Positions 7,465-16,065 of a stretch of DNA of 64,000 bases are shown here, piece by piece; the stretch's first letter is position 1, and each line of letters starts with the position of its first letter. The stretch lies in contig NZ_CP114902.1 in assembly GCF_027497235.1 (NCBI RefSeq), positions 5,544,001 to 5,608,000 on the forward strand, given 5' to 3'. The notes below the pieces were generated by a model that was not told where the DNA came from, ran no database searches, and saw nothing but the letters and a program-made list of their open reading frames with translations. Origin of the DNA: Micromonospora sp. WMMD1128. Its GTDB lineage: Bacteria; Actinomycetota; Actinomycetes; Mycobacteriales; Micromonosporaceae. A program made the position numbers and the translations under genes.

Positions 7465-9243
7465 GCCCGGCCGTACCTGGGCCGGCTGCTGGGCGCCGGC
7501 CTGCTCGCCGCGGCGACCGAGCTCGCCGGGCTGGCGCTGATGGCCACCGCCACCTGGCTGCTGATGAGCGCCGCCGGCCGGCCACCGCTGGACCGGCTCA
7601 CCGTGGCGATCGTGGCGGTACGGGCGCTCGCGGTCGGCCGGGGCGCGTTCCGCTACACCGAGCGGCTCGCCGGGCACGACGCCGTGCTCCGCATGATCAC
7701 CGACGTCCGGGCCCGGGTCTTCGCCACGCTCGCCGCCCGGCGCGACGCCGCCGACCGGCGCACCGGGGACGCGCTGAGCCGGTTGGTCTCCGACGTGGAG
7801 GCGGCTCAGGATTTGCTGCTGCGGGTGCTCGTGCCGGGGGCAGCGGCGGCCCTGGTCAGCCTGCTCGCCGTCGCCGGCGCCGCGCTGATCTCGCCACCGG
7901 CCGCCGGCGTGCTCGCGATCGGCCTGCTGGTCGCCGGGGTGGCGCTGCCGGCGCTTGCCACCCGGCTCACCCGCCGGGCCGCCGACGAGGTGGCCCCGCT
8001 GCGCGGCGCGCTCGCCGTGGACGCGGTCGACCTCACCCACGGCGCCGCCGACCTGGCCGCCTTCGGCGCGACCGGCGCCGCGCTGGCCGCCGCCCGGCGA
8101 CGGGCCGAACGGCTGGCCCGGCTGGAACGCCGGCTCGCCGCGACCGGCTTCGCGGTGGACGCGGCCGGGGTGCTCGTGGGCGGCCTCACCGCCGCCGCGG
8201 TGGTGGCCGTGGCGCTGCGCGCCGGGGTGGGCGGGGTGCTCGTGGGCGTCCTCGCGGTGGGCGCGCTGGCCGCCGTCGAGGTGGCCCTCGCCCTGGTCGC
8301 GGCGGCCCGGCAGCGCACCCAGCTCCGGGCCGGGCTGGCCCGGGTGGCCGACCTGCTCACCGAGCCCGCCGCGCCACCGCCGGACGCCGCGCCGCTTGCG
8401 GACGCCGCACCGCCCGTGGACCCCGCGCCCCCGGAGGACACCGCACCGCCCGTGGACGCCACCGCGCCGCCGGCGCCGGGCGGTCATGACGTGCGGTTCG
8501 AGCAGGTGACCGTCCGCTACCGGGCCGGTGCCGCGCCCGCCCTGGCCGGGTTCGACCTCGACCTGCCGGCCGGCCGCCGGGTGGCCGTGGTGGGACCGAG
8601 CGGCGCGGGCAAGAGCACGCTTGCCGCGGCGCTCACCGGCGCGGTCCGCCCGGACACCGGCCGGGTCACCGTCGGCGGCGTGCCAGTGGCCGACCACCCG
8701 GCCGACCGTCTACCCCGGACGGTCGGCGGCCTGTTCGCCGAGGCGTACGTCTTCCACGCCACCGTGCGGGAGAACCTGCTGCTCGGCCGCCCGGACGCCG
8801 GTGCGGCGGACCTGGCCGCCGCCACCCGGGCGGCCGGGCTGCTGGACTGGGTACTCGACCAGCCGGACGGTTGGGAGACAGTGGTCGGCGAGCAGGGCGG
8901 GCAGCTGTCCGGCGGGCAGCGGCAGCGGCTGGCGCTGGCCCGGGCGTTGCTTGCCGCCCCGCCGGTGCTGGTGCTTGACGAGCCGACCGAGGGGCTCGAC
9001 CCGACGGCGGCCGACGTGGTGCTCACCTCCGCCCTGGCCGCCGTCCCGGCCGGGCACTCGGTGCTGCTGATCAGCCACCGGCTCAGCGGCCTGGCCGGGC
9101 TGGACGAGATCGTGGTGCTGGAGGACGGCCGGGTGACGCAGCGCGGCCGGCATGACGAGTTGGTGGCGCGCTCCGGCTGGTACCGGGAGCAGTGGCTGCG
9201 CCAGGAGACCGCCGAGCGCGGCTATCTCGCGCTGACTCCCTGA
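7435..9243 (+). CDS. cydC: ABC exporter CydC (cytochrome bd assembly)
   Basis: Second half of the CydDC exporter, 602 residues. The membrane domain spans about 1-300. The ATPase domain has Walker A GPSGAGKST, signature LSGGQRQR, Walker B VLVLDEPTEGLD and HRLSG. The two domains are joined by an unusual ~40-residue Pro/Ala/Asp linker with repeated AAP.D and PPVD units. The start is fixed by the ATGA junction described for the duplication. The next gene follows after 55 bases in the same direction, so it may belong to the operon. Confidence 0.94.
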   Translation: MTAERAVLRLARPYLGRLLGAGLLAAATELAGLALMATATWLLMSAAGRPPLDRLTVAIVAVRALAVGRGAFRYTERLAGHDAVLRMITDVRARVFATLAARRDAADRRTGDALSRLVSDVEAAQDLLLRVLVPGAAAALVSLLAVAGAALISPPAAGVLAIGLLVAGVALPALATRLTRRAADEVAPLRGALAVDAVDLTHGAADLAAFGATGAALAAARRRAERLARLERRLAATGFAVDAAGVLVGGLTAAAVVAVALRAGVGGVLVGVLAVGALAAVEVALALVAAARQRTQLRAGLARVADLLTEPAAPPPDAAPLADAAPPVDPAPPEDTAPPVDATAPPAPGGHDVRFEQVTVRYRAGAAPALAGFDLDLPAGRRVAVVGPSGAGKSTLAAALTGAVRPDTGRVTVGGVPVADHPADRLPRTVGGLFAEAYVFHATVRENLLLGRPDAGAADLAAATRAAGLLDWVLDQPDGWETVVGEQGGQLSGGQRQRLALARALLAAPPVLVLDEPTEGLDPTAADVVLTSALAAVPAGHSVLLISHRLSGLAGLDEIVVLEDGRVTQRGRHDELVARSGWYREQWLRQETAERGYLALTP

Positions 9244-9298
9244 GTCCTCCGGGGATTTCCCCGACGCGGGCGCTCGCCCACGGTGGCAGGCTGGTCCC

Positions 9299-9988
9299 AT
9301 GCGGGTGGATCAGGGGGTACGGGTCGAGGACCGGCTGCGGGAGTTGTCCGGGCGTCTGCACGGGCCGGCCCGGCTCAAGGCCGATCTGCTGACCGAGGCG
9401 CGGCACGCGCTCGAGGACGCCGCCGAGGCGTACCGGGAGGGTGGTCTGCCGCGGGCGGAGGCCGAGCGGCGGGCGGTGGCCGAGTTCGGCAGCGTCGCCC
9501 AGCTCGCGCCGGGCTTCCAGGCCGAGCTGGCCGCCGGCGCGCTGCGCGGGCTGGCGCTGCGCACGCTCGCGGTGGCGGTGGTGCTGATGGCCGCCGGTGA
9601 CCTGACCTGGCACGGGTCGAGCTGGAGCGCCGGCCCGCGACCGCCGGCGGCCTACCTGCTGCTCTCCACGTCGATGCACGGTATCTGGGGGGTGGTCGCC
9701 GGGCTGGCGCTGGCCGGGCTGGTGCTCGGCGCGCTCGCCGCCCGGCGGGATTCGCCCTGGCTCGTCCGGTCGGCCCGGGCGGTCGGCTTCGGGTTGACAG
9801 GTGGGCTGCTGGTCGGCGCGCTCGCCGGTGGTGCCCTGTTCGGCTGGTCGGTCCGCTTGTGGGACGCCGCGTTGACCTGGCCCCCGATGATCATCGGGGC
9901 GGTGGTGGCGTCGGCGGCCTGGTTCTCGCTGGCCCGGTCGGCTCGCTGGTGGCTGCTCAGCGCACGCCGGCCACGGGTGGCCGGTTAG
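9299..9988 (+). CDS. Membrane protein with N-terminal permease-prefix-like domain
   Basis: 229 residues. The first ~75 form a charged helical domain (RLRELSGRLHGPARLKADLL, then EAERRAVAEFGSVAQLAPGFQ) resembling the permease prefix domain often encoded next to PadR regulators. Four hydrophobic segments follow (about residues 85-100, 118-142, 155-180 and 195-212). The function is unknown. It follows cydC by 55 bases, which suggests co-transcription, and it faces padR, the usual genetic partner of this domain. Confidence 0.75.
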   Translation: MRVDQGVRVEDRLRELSGRLHGPARLKADLLTEARHALEDAAEAYREGGLPRAEAERRAVAEFGSVAQLAPGFQAELAAGALRGLALRTLAVAVVLMAAGDLTWHGSSWSAGPRPPAAYLLLSTSMHGIWGVVAGLALAGLVLGALAARRDSPWLVRSARAVGFGLTGGLLVGALAGGALFGWSVRLWDAALTWPPMIIGAVVASAAWFSLARSARWWLLSARRPRVAG

Positions 9989-9998
9989 CTCGCGGCCC

Positions 9999-10064
9999 GC
10001 AGGCCCGAGGGGCCGGGTATGCGGGACCGAGGGGCCAGGTACGCAGGCCCGAGGGCCGGGCCCG
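9999..10064. repeat. Three imperfect 22-bp tandem repeats between convergent genes
   Basis: Three units of the form GC(A/G)GG(C/A)CCGAGGGGCC(G/A)GGTA lie between the convergent membrane-protein and padR genes. Each unit contains complementary GGCCC/GGGCC pieces that could fold into hairpins. Terminator function for both genes is plausible. Confidence 0.6.
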
Positions 10065-10077
10065 CGGGTCGGGTGGG

Positions 10078-10419
10078 TCAGGCCGGCGCGACAGGTGGTT
10101 CGTCCGCGCCGAGGAAGCGGCCGACGGTGGCGCTGAACTCCCGCCAGCCGGCCCGTTCCCCGGCGAGTGCCCGGCGGCCCGCGTCGGTGAGCTGGTAGGT
10201 GCGGCGTTCCCGGCCGTTGACCGTGCTCCATGTGCTTGCGACCAGGCCGGCCCGCTCCAGCCGGCGCAGCGCCGGATAGATGGTGCCGGTCGGCAGATCG
10301 AGCGTGCCGCCACTGCGCGCCCGCAGCGCCTCGATGATCGCGTAGCCGTGCTGCGCGCCCTGCTCGAGCACCGCCAGCAGCAGCGCGTCGAGATGTCCGT
10401 GCAGCGCCTGCGCCTTCAT
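10078..10419 (-). CDS. PadR family transcriptional regulator
   Basis: 113-residue PadR-type winged-helix repressor (MKAQALHGHLDALLLAVLEQ, then GYAIIEAL, GTIYPALRRLERAGLV, and YQLTDAGRRAL). The C-terminal helix is short, as in subfamily 2. It lies convergent to the permease-prefix membrane protein and directly behind a GTAG-N5-CTAC dyad that also occurs at the cyd promoter. It is therefore probably autoregulated, and may govern cydABDC and the membrane protein. Confidence 0.92.
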   Translation of the reverse strand: MKAQALHGHLDALLLAVLEQGAQHGYAIIEALRARSGGTLDLPTGTIYPALRRLERAGLVASTWSTVNGRERRTYQLTDAGRRALAGERAGWREFSATVGRFLGADEPPVAPA

Positions 10420-10421
10420 GT

Positions 10422-10434
10422 GTAGAAAGCCTAC
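10422..10434. promoter_or_regulatory. PadR autoregulatory operator candidate
   Basis: The dyad GTAGAAAGCCTAC lies two bases before the padR start codon on the minus strand. Twelve of its 13 bases match the first dyad before cydA. Confidence 0.55.
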
Positions 10435-10565
10435 TTGTCCGGGCTTCGGGACGCCACCGGGGTGGGGTTCCCGTGCGCGACCGGTCGACCACTAGGGTAT
10501 GTGCGCAGAGTCACTCGGCGGCGCGACGCCGCCGGGTGGGCACCCGAACGCACACGGAGGTCAGC

Positions 10566-11507
10566 GTGGCCCGCCAGTCGCCCCAACGGCCCGACGCCGA
10601 CGAGCCCGAGCTCGACGACACCGCGTCGACCGCAGCAGACGAGGTCGAGGCCGACCGCCCGGCCGCGGATCGTGCCCTCTGGGACGAGGTGCGGATCGAC
10701 CCGGTGGAGATCGCCCTCCCCGCCGGCACCGGCTTCACGCTGCGGGCCTACCGGTCGGCGCGCGAGCTGACCCCGACCGACGTCGCCGAGCGCGACCAGG
10801 ACGACCCCTTCCTGGCCCGCCGCCAGGTCGTCGAGACCGAGGACGACGAGGAGGTGGTGATCCTCGACGAGGAGTTCGCCGCCCTCTCCGCCGAGGAGGA
10901 CGACGAGGACGGGAAGAGCACCCGCGGAAAGACCGCCGACGCCGACGCCGACGCCGACCCGGCCGAGGAAGCCGAGGAAGCCGACGACGAGAAGGACGAG
11001 GACGAGGACGCCGCGGGCGACGAGGAGGTGCCGGTCTTCCTCACCCACAAGGGCCGGCTGCTGCTGTTCAAGACCCCCGAGTCACTTGTGACTTTCATCC
11101 GTTCCGGTGCGCCCACCGACCTGTCCCAACTGGACAGCTGGAATGAACTGTCCGAACGGCTGGAACCGGCCGACGTCGCCCCGCTGGACGACGACACCTA
11201 CGAGCTCGATCTGGTCGTGGAGAACCTGCGCGGCGGGCACGACGCATGGGATCCCGCGCTCCTGATCGAAGCCGGCGAGATCGCCCGTGACCTGGCGTAC
11301 GCCCTGCGGCTACCGGCCGTACTCGACATGCTCTCCGCCGGCTCCAGCCTGGACGATCTGGACGAGGCGCTGCGCGCTTCCGTCAACGGCGGAGTCGGTG
11401 GTTTCCTGGGCCGGCGGCGGCTGAAGAAAATCGGGGCACAAACCGCAAGTTTGGGTTGGCGCACCATTGTCGGCAAGATCTCTGCCGTCGTGGACTGGCG
11501 CGACTGA
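10566..11507 (+). CDS. Acidic protein of unknown function
   Basis: 313 residues, start GTG after ACGGAGG. The N-terminal half is very acidic and low-complexity, with runs of Asp/Glu and an (AD)n stretch around residues 125-165, so it is probably disordered. The C-terminal half (from VPVFLTHKGRLLLF onward) is a folded mixed domain with hydrophobic helices (ARDLAYALRLPAVLDMLSAG) and a basic end (GRRRLKKIG). I recognise no catalytic motif. It lies 64 bases before the transposase-like gene in the same direction, suggesting an operon, and diverges from padR. Confidence 0.7.
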   Translation: MARQSPQRPDADEPELDDTASTAADEVEADRPAADRALWDEVRIDPVEIALPAGTGFTLRAYRSARELTPTDVAERDQDDPFLARRQVVETEDDEEVVILDEEFAALSAEEDDEDGKSTRGKTADADADADPAEEAEEADDEKDEDEDAAGDEEVPVFLTHKGRLLLFKTPESLVTFIRSGAPTDLSQLDSWNELSERLEPADVAPLDDDTYELDLVVENLRGGHDAWDPALLIEAGEIARDLAYALRLPAVLDMLSAGSSLDDLDEALRASVNGGVGGFLGRRRLKKIGAQTASLGWRTIVGKISAVVDWRD

Positions 11508-11571
11508 CCCGGAGCGGGGAGCATCAGTCTCTGGCAGAACAAGACCTGTGTCCCGGGAGGAGGACGACGCT

Positions 11572-14010
11572 GTGGCGCTCGTGCGCGTGTACTGCGGTCT
11601 GGCCTCGGCAGATCCGGCCGACCGAACGGCTTCGGCCGAAACGACGCTGACGTCCGCTGTGGTCGACGACGCAGGCCGTCTGCTGCATGTCTGTGAGATC
11701 GGGGACGAGCCCGCCGGCTACGCCCGGTTGGTCGCGCTGCTGGTGGAGCGCTCCGGTGGGCCGAGCGGCGCGGCCATCGCCGCGGACAGCGACGACCACA
11801 CCGTCACCTCACTGCTCAGCGCCGCCGGCCGACCGCTGGCGATCGCGGACGACGACTCGGTCGACGACTTCGCCGAGCGTTTCGCCGACGACGACTCGCT
11901 TGAGGAGATGCAGTCCTCGCCCGCCGAGCGTCGGGCGGTCGGGCTGGCCCGTGCGTTGCAGGCCGGAGCGTTGTCCGCGGTGACCCTCCCGGCGCCCCGC
12001 GACCTCGCCGGCTACAAGCAGGTCCTGTCCGCGCACGCGGCACTCGCCAGCGGGCGGCATTCGGCGGCGGTGACGCTGCGCGAGGTGCTCCGCGAGCTCT
12101 ACCCGGCCGCGCTGCGCGCGTACCTCGACCCCGCCGAGCCGGTCGCCCTGGCCGTGCTCGACGCGCTGCCCGAGCCGAGCATGCTGACCGGCGCCATCGG
12201 CCGCGGCCGTGACCTCGGCGCGACCATCGACGCGGTGGCCGCGCAGCTCGCCGCCGAGGGCCTGGCCGACGCCGACACCGTGACCGAGGCGGTGACCGCG
12301 CTGCGGGTCGCCGTCTCCGAGACGCCCCGACGGGCCACCGTCAACCGGGTGCTCACCGCCGCCGTCGCCGAGACCGTTCGGCAGGCCGTCGCCTCCGTCC
12401 GGGCCTGCGACGCCGGCTGCGACGCGCTCGTGGGTGCGCTTGCCGAACGCGCCACCCCGGCGCCGGCCGCCGGCCGCCGGGCCGCCGCCCGCCGTGGTGA
12501 GCAGGTCGACGAGCTGACCCCCACGGCACCCGCCGGGCTGCGCCCGGTGCGCGCGCCCGAGCCCGCGCCGGCCGCCGAGCCGACCGGCCGGCGCAGCCGC
12601 CCCGAGCCGGACCTCGACGCCACCGATCCGGGCCGCCGCCGCCCCCAACCACACCCCGACGCCACCGATCCGGGCGGCCGGCGCAGCCGCCCCGAGCCGG
12701 TCCCCGGTGGCCGGCGCAGCCGCCCCGAGCCGGTCTCCGGCCCGGCCGCCTCGGCCTCCCCCCGTCCGCTCGGCCCGCCGCCGGTCGCGCCCGCACCGGT
12801 CGCACCACCGCCGGTCGCCCCGAACCCGGTCACCCCCGTCGCCCCGGCGGCGGCGCTGGGCCGGCCGACCGCCGCATCCCCGAGCCGCCCCGAGCCGACC
12901 GGCGTGCCGCTGCCGTCGCGGGTGGACGGGCCGACCAACCGTCCGGTCTCCGCGCCGCCCCCGCCGCCGCCCGGGATCACGCCGATCCCGCCGTCCCAGC
13001 GCGGCGTCGTGCCGCCGGCCGAGGCCGGCGAGCCGTTCCGCCCGACCCTCACCACCGCGGCGATCAACAAGGCCCGGGCCGAGCGGCAGCGCACGGTCAT
13101 CCCGCCGCGCCCGAAGACCACGCCGGAGCCGCCGACGGGCGGGTTCAGCGCCACCGACCTGAGCATCCCGGTGCCGAGTTCGCGTCCCCCGGCGCCGGAG
13201 GCCCCGCCGGGATCCCGCGCCAACTGGCCCCTCGTCAACAACGGCGAGGACCAGGCCGACCGGGAGCGGGAGGCGCCCGCCTACCCCTACGGGCGGGGCG
13301 TGGACGCGCCGAGCGACCCGGGGCGGGTCACCCCGCCGTGGCTCGCCGACGACCTGCCGCAGGAGCCGCCGATGCTGCGGCTCGTCGAACCGCCGCCGCT
13401 TGCCGACCGGGCACTGCGCAGCGAGCTGGACCGGCCGACCGAGCCGGGCCTGGACACCCCGCCACTGCGGCTGGTCGACCGCGGCGACGCCGGCCGGACT
13501 GTCGCCCGCGCCGAGCTCCCCCCGCCGCTGGAGCGGCGTCCCGCGCCGAAGGAGCACCGGCCCCCGCCGGTTTCCGACGAGGGCGACGGCGACCTGCTGA
13601 TTTTCGCGCAGGCCAGGTCCGCCTGGTTCGTCGGGCACGGCGACGAGGCCGACCTGGAGTGGACGTCCACCGCGGACACCGGCTGGCAGGCCGCCGAGCA
13701 GGCAGCCCGCCCGGCGGTCGGCTCGGAGACCAAGGCCGGCCTGCCCAAGCGGGTGCCGCAGGCCAACCTGGTGCCGGGCTCGCCACTGCGCGAGGAGCGC
13801 CCTCTACGGATCGTCCGCAACGCGGCCAGTCTCGCCGAGAACACCACCGGCTACTTCCGGGGTTGGCGGCGCGGGCAGGAGATCGGCGGTTTCGCCGTCG
13901 GCGGTCGGCCGGGCCGGGAGGCGGCCGGCGGTTGGGACTTCAGCCGGGACACCGGCGACCGCGACGACGAGCGGGAATTCGAATACCGCTCTGCGGGCTA
14001 CCGGTCCTGA
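11572..14010 (+). CDS. IS110-transposase-like domain fused to Pro-rich region and Cvn-kinase-type tail
   Basis: 812 residues, GTG start behind GGGAGGAGG. Residues ~1-290 follow the layout of IS110-family (DEDD, RuvC-fold) transposases: a first strand, VVDDAGRLLHV and EPAGYARLVALL, then an IAADSDD strand, a GRPLAI strand, a long helical part with LREVLRELYPAAL, and a terminal helical segment. The acidic catalytic residues expected in GIDWA, VExxxG and KSDPGDA are not present, so nuclease activity is unlikely. Residues ~290-680 are Pro/Arg-rich and probably disordered. Residues ~683-765 (SAWF, then ADTGW, then GLPKRVPQANLVPGS, then GYFRGWRRG) match the tail of the conservon kinase 3 kb downstream. 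No terminal repeats flank it. The IS110 reading is my own pattern match and needs structure-based confirmation; a nucleic-acid-binding scaffold is the best guess. Confidence 0.65.
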   Translation: MALVRVYCGLASADPADRTASAETTLTSAVVDDAGRLLHVCEIGDEPAGYARLVALLVERSGGPSGAAIAADSDDHTVTSLLSAAGRPLAIADDDSVDDFAERFADDDSLEEMQSSPAERRAVGLARALQAGALSAVTLPAPRDLAGYKQVLSAHAALASGRHSAAVTLREVLRELYPAALRAYLDPAEPVALAVLDALPEPSMLTGAIGRGRDLGATIDAVAAQLAAEGLADADTVTEAVTALRVAVSETPRRATVNRVLTAAVAETVRQAVASVRACDAGCDALVGALAERATPAPAAGRRAAARRGEQVDELTPTAPAGLRPVRAPEPAPAAEPTGRRSRPEPDLDATDPGRRRPQPHPDATDPGGRRSRPEPVPGGRRSRPEPVSGPAASASPRPLGPPPVAPAPVAPPPVAPNPVTPVAPAAALGRPTAASPSRPEPTGVPLPSRVDGPTNRPVSAPPPPPPGITPIPPSQRGVVPPAEAGEPFRPTLTTAAINKARAERQRTVIPPRPKTTPEPPTGGFSATDLSIPVPSSRPPAPEAPPGSRANWPLVNNGEDQADREREAPAYPYGRGVDAPSDPGRVTPPWLADDLPQEPPMLRLVEPPPLADRALRSELDRPTEPGLDTPPLRLVDRGDAGRTVARAELPPPLERRPAPKEHRPPPVSDEGDGDLLIFAQARSAWFVGHGDEADLEWTSTADTGWQAAEQAARPAVGSETKAGLPKRVPQANLVPGSPLREERPLRIVRNAASLAENTTGYFRGWRRGQEIGGFAVGGRPGREAAGGWDFSRDTGDRDDEREFEYRSAGYRS

Positions 14011-14135
14011 CCCGAGCCGCCCCGCAGGGTGTTCCTGCCCACACCCGGACAATTTGACGCCGCCGCTTGTCGGCCGGGAGCATACCCGGCGGACCAGCGG
14101 CGGCGCGTGTTCGCCGTGGTGGGAAGGCGACTCCA

Positions 14136-15356
14136 ATGGCGACACCGGCATTCGACTCCACCGTGCTCACCCGCCGGGGCGTCCTCACGGCCGCAGCCGG
14201 CAGCCTGCTGCTCGCCGGATGCGGCCCGCAGGGTCAGCGGCCGGACGAGGGCGCGGCCAGCGGCGCACCCGGCGACCAGGACATGGTCGTCGGCGCCAGC
14301 CTTGAGCTGAGCGGTCGCGGCGCGGCGCTCGGTCTGGTCCAGCGGCGGGCCCTGGAGATCACGGCGGAGTCACTGAACCGCTCCGGGATCCCGGTCGGGA
14401 ACCTGCTCCGGTCGATCCGGCTGGAGATCCGCGACAACGGCAGCGACCCGCAAGTGGCCGCCCGACACGCCGCCGACCTGACCCGGACCGGGTCACACGC
14501 CCTGGTCGGTGGCGTCCTCGGGGAGACCGCCACCGCCCTCGCGTCGGCCGCCCAGCAGCTCAAGACGCCGTTCCTGGCGCTCGGCCACGCCGACCACATC
14601 GTGCTGCCCCTGGCGGACCGCACGTTCAGCTTCAAGCTCACCCCCGACGGCGCCGACGTGGCCCGTCGGATGGTGGACCTGCTCGAATCACAGCGGATCC
14701 GGCGGGTGGTCCTGCTGGCCGGGGACGGCCCGCACGGCGACTCGGGCGTACGGGCGGTACGGGAGGCCCTCGGCGCCAGCACCATGGACCTGGTGCGCAC
14801 GCTACGCCTCCCGGAAACCGGGCGGAGCTTCCGTGCCGCCGCCGGGCGGGCGACCGCCGGGGACCCGGACGGCGTCATCGTCTGGAGCACCGCGCCCGAC
14901 TCCGGTGCGGCGGCCCGGGAACTGCGGCGGGCCGGGCACCGCGGCCCGCTCTTCTTCGACCCCGGCGCGGTCGTGGACGACACACTCAGCCGCGCCAACG
15001 CGAAGGCGGTCGAGGGGGCGTACGCCGTGCACCCGGCCTGCCTGGGCGGTTCCGCGCTGACCGCCACCAGCGGCGCGCAGGTGGCCCGGCGGGACTTCGA
15101 CTACCGCTACACCCAGCGCCACGGCACCTCGGTCGGCTTCGCCCCGTACGCCGCGGACGCCCTCCACCTCCTCGCCGCGTCGGCGCGCGGGGCGACGAGC
15201 CTCGACCGTGGCCGGTTACGGGCCTTCCTGCAGACGCAGATGGTCGAGGGCATCGCCGGCGGGTACGCGTTCACCGCCGGCCACCACGGGGGCATGGAGG
15301 CCGACTCGCTCGGCGTCTACCGGGTGTCCCAGGGCAGCTGGACCCGGTACGCCTGA
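14136..15356 (+). CDS. Tat-type lipoprotein, periplasmic-binding fold (LivJ-like)
   Basis: 406 residues. The N-terminus has a twin-arginine signal (LTRRGVLTAAAG) and lipobox LAGC, so the mature protein should be lipid-anchored outside the membrane at Cys29. The body is a type-1 periplasmic-binding protein of the branched-chain amino-acid class (VVGASLELSGRGAALG, IRDNGSDPQVAARHA, LVGGVLGETATALA). No permease or ATPase gene is nearby, so it is probably a sensor or scavenging protein. It lies between the transposase-like gene (125 bases upstream) and the convergent conservon, and may feed ligand information to it. ATG start after GGGAAGG. Confidence 0.85.
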   Translation: MATPAFDSTVLTRRGVLTAAAGSLLLAGCGPQGQRPDEGAASGAPGDQDMVVGASLELSGRGAALGLVQRRALEITAESLNRSGIPVGNLLRSIRLEIRDNGSDPQVAARHAADLTRTGSHALVGGVLGETATALASAAQQLKTPFLALGHADHIVLPLADRTFSFKLTPDGADVARRMVDLLESQRIRRVVLLAGDGPHGDSGVRAVREALGASTMDLVRTLRLPETGRSFRAAAGRATAGDPDGVIVWSTAPDSGAAARELRRAGHRGPLFFDPGAVVDDTLSRANAKAVEGAYAVHPACLGGSALTATSGAQVARRDFDYRYTQRHGTSVGFAPYAADALHLLAASARGATSLDRGRLRAFLQTQMVEGIAGGYAFTAGHHGGMEADSLGVYRVSQGSWTRYA

Positions 15357-15403
15357 CCGTCGTACCCGGGACGCTCCGCGGGTGAACGCGGTGACGAACA
15401 GCA

Positions 15404-15441
15404 GGAAGCGCCCGGTGGCCCCACGGCCATCGGGCGCTTCC
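15404..15441. terminator. Bidirectional terminator hairpin
   Basis: An 11-bp perfect stem (15404-15414 with 15431-15441) and 16-base loop lie between the convergent lipoprotein and cvnD genes. It can serve both directions. Confidence 0.7.
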
Positions 15442-15450
15442 GCGCGTCGG

Positions 15451-16065
15451 TCAGGCGGGTGCGACGGCCCGCGAGCGCCGCATGGTGAGCACGTACTCGA
15501 CAAGCGAGATCAGCACGTGCTTCGTCGACTCCCGGTTACGGGCGTCGCAGGGCACCACCGGCACGTCACGGGAGATCGCCAGCGCGTCCCGGACGTCCTG
15601 CGGGTCGTGGTACTGCATGCCGTCGAAGCAGTTGATGGCGATCAGGTAGGGCAGCCGCCGGTGCTCGAAGAAGTCGATGGCGGCGAAGCAGTCGGCGAGC
15701 CGGCGGGTGTCGACCATCACCACCGCGCCGATGGCTCCCCGGACCAACTCGTCCCACATGAACCAGAACCGCGTCTGACCCGGCGTACCGAAGAGGTACA
15801 GGATCAGGTCACGGTCGATCGAGATACGACCGAAGTCCATGGCCACCGTGGTCGTCGTCTTGCCCGGCACCTGCCGGGTGTCATCGACGCCCACACCCGC
15901 GGAGGTCATGATCGCCTCCGTGGTCAGCGGCGTGATCTCGGAGACCGAGCCGACCAGCGTCGTCTTGCCGACGCCGAACCCGCCGGCGATAACAATCTTC
16001 GCTGACGTCACGCGCCCGCTCGGCACCGGCGCCCGGTGCGACATGTCAGAGCCTGCGAAGTCCAC
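15451..16065 (-). CDS. cvnD: Conservon GTP-binding protein (CvnD)
   Basis: 204-residue small GTPase of the MglA/Ras-like conservon class, the output switch of Cvn systems, acting at the membrane face. The P-loop GGFGVGKTT is at about residues 28-36. The G3 region is LYLFGTPGQTRF, and NCFD replaces the usual NKxD. I chose the GTG at 16065 (MDFAGSDM) because CvnD proteins usually begin MDF; it overlaps cvnC by 20 bases. An ATG at 16044, just past the cvnC stop, is the alternative. Confidence 0.93.
   Translation of the reverse strand: MDFAGSDMSHRAPVPSGRVTSAKIVIAGGFGVGKTTLVGSVSEITPLTTEAIMTSAGVGVDDTRQVPGKTTTTVAMDFGRISIDRDLILYLFGTPGQTRFWFMWDELVRGAIGAVVMVDTRRLADCFAAIDFFEHRRLPYLIAINCFDGMQYHDPQDVRDALAISRDVPVVPCDARNRESTKHVLISLVEYVLTMRRSRAVAPA

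Noticed and set aside
9999..10064. CRISPR array
   Set aside because: Only three adjacent imperfect 22-bp units with no spacers and no cas genes.
11572..14010. Intact IS110-family insertion sequence
   Set aside because: No terminal repeats or target duplications are visible, catalytic acids are missing, and the protein is far longer than an IS110 transposase.
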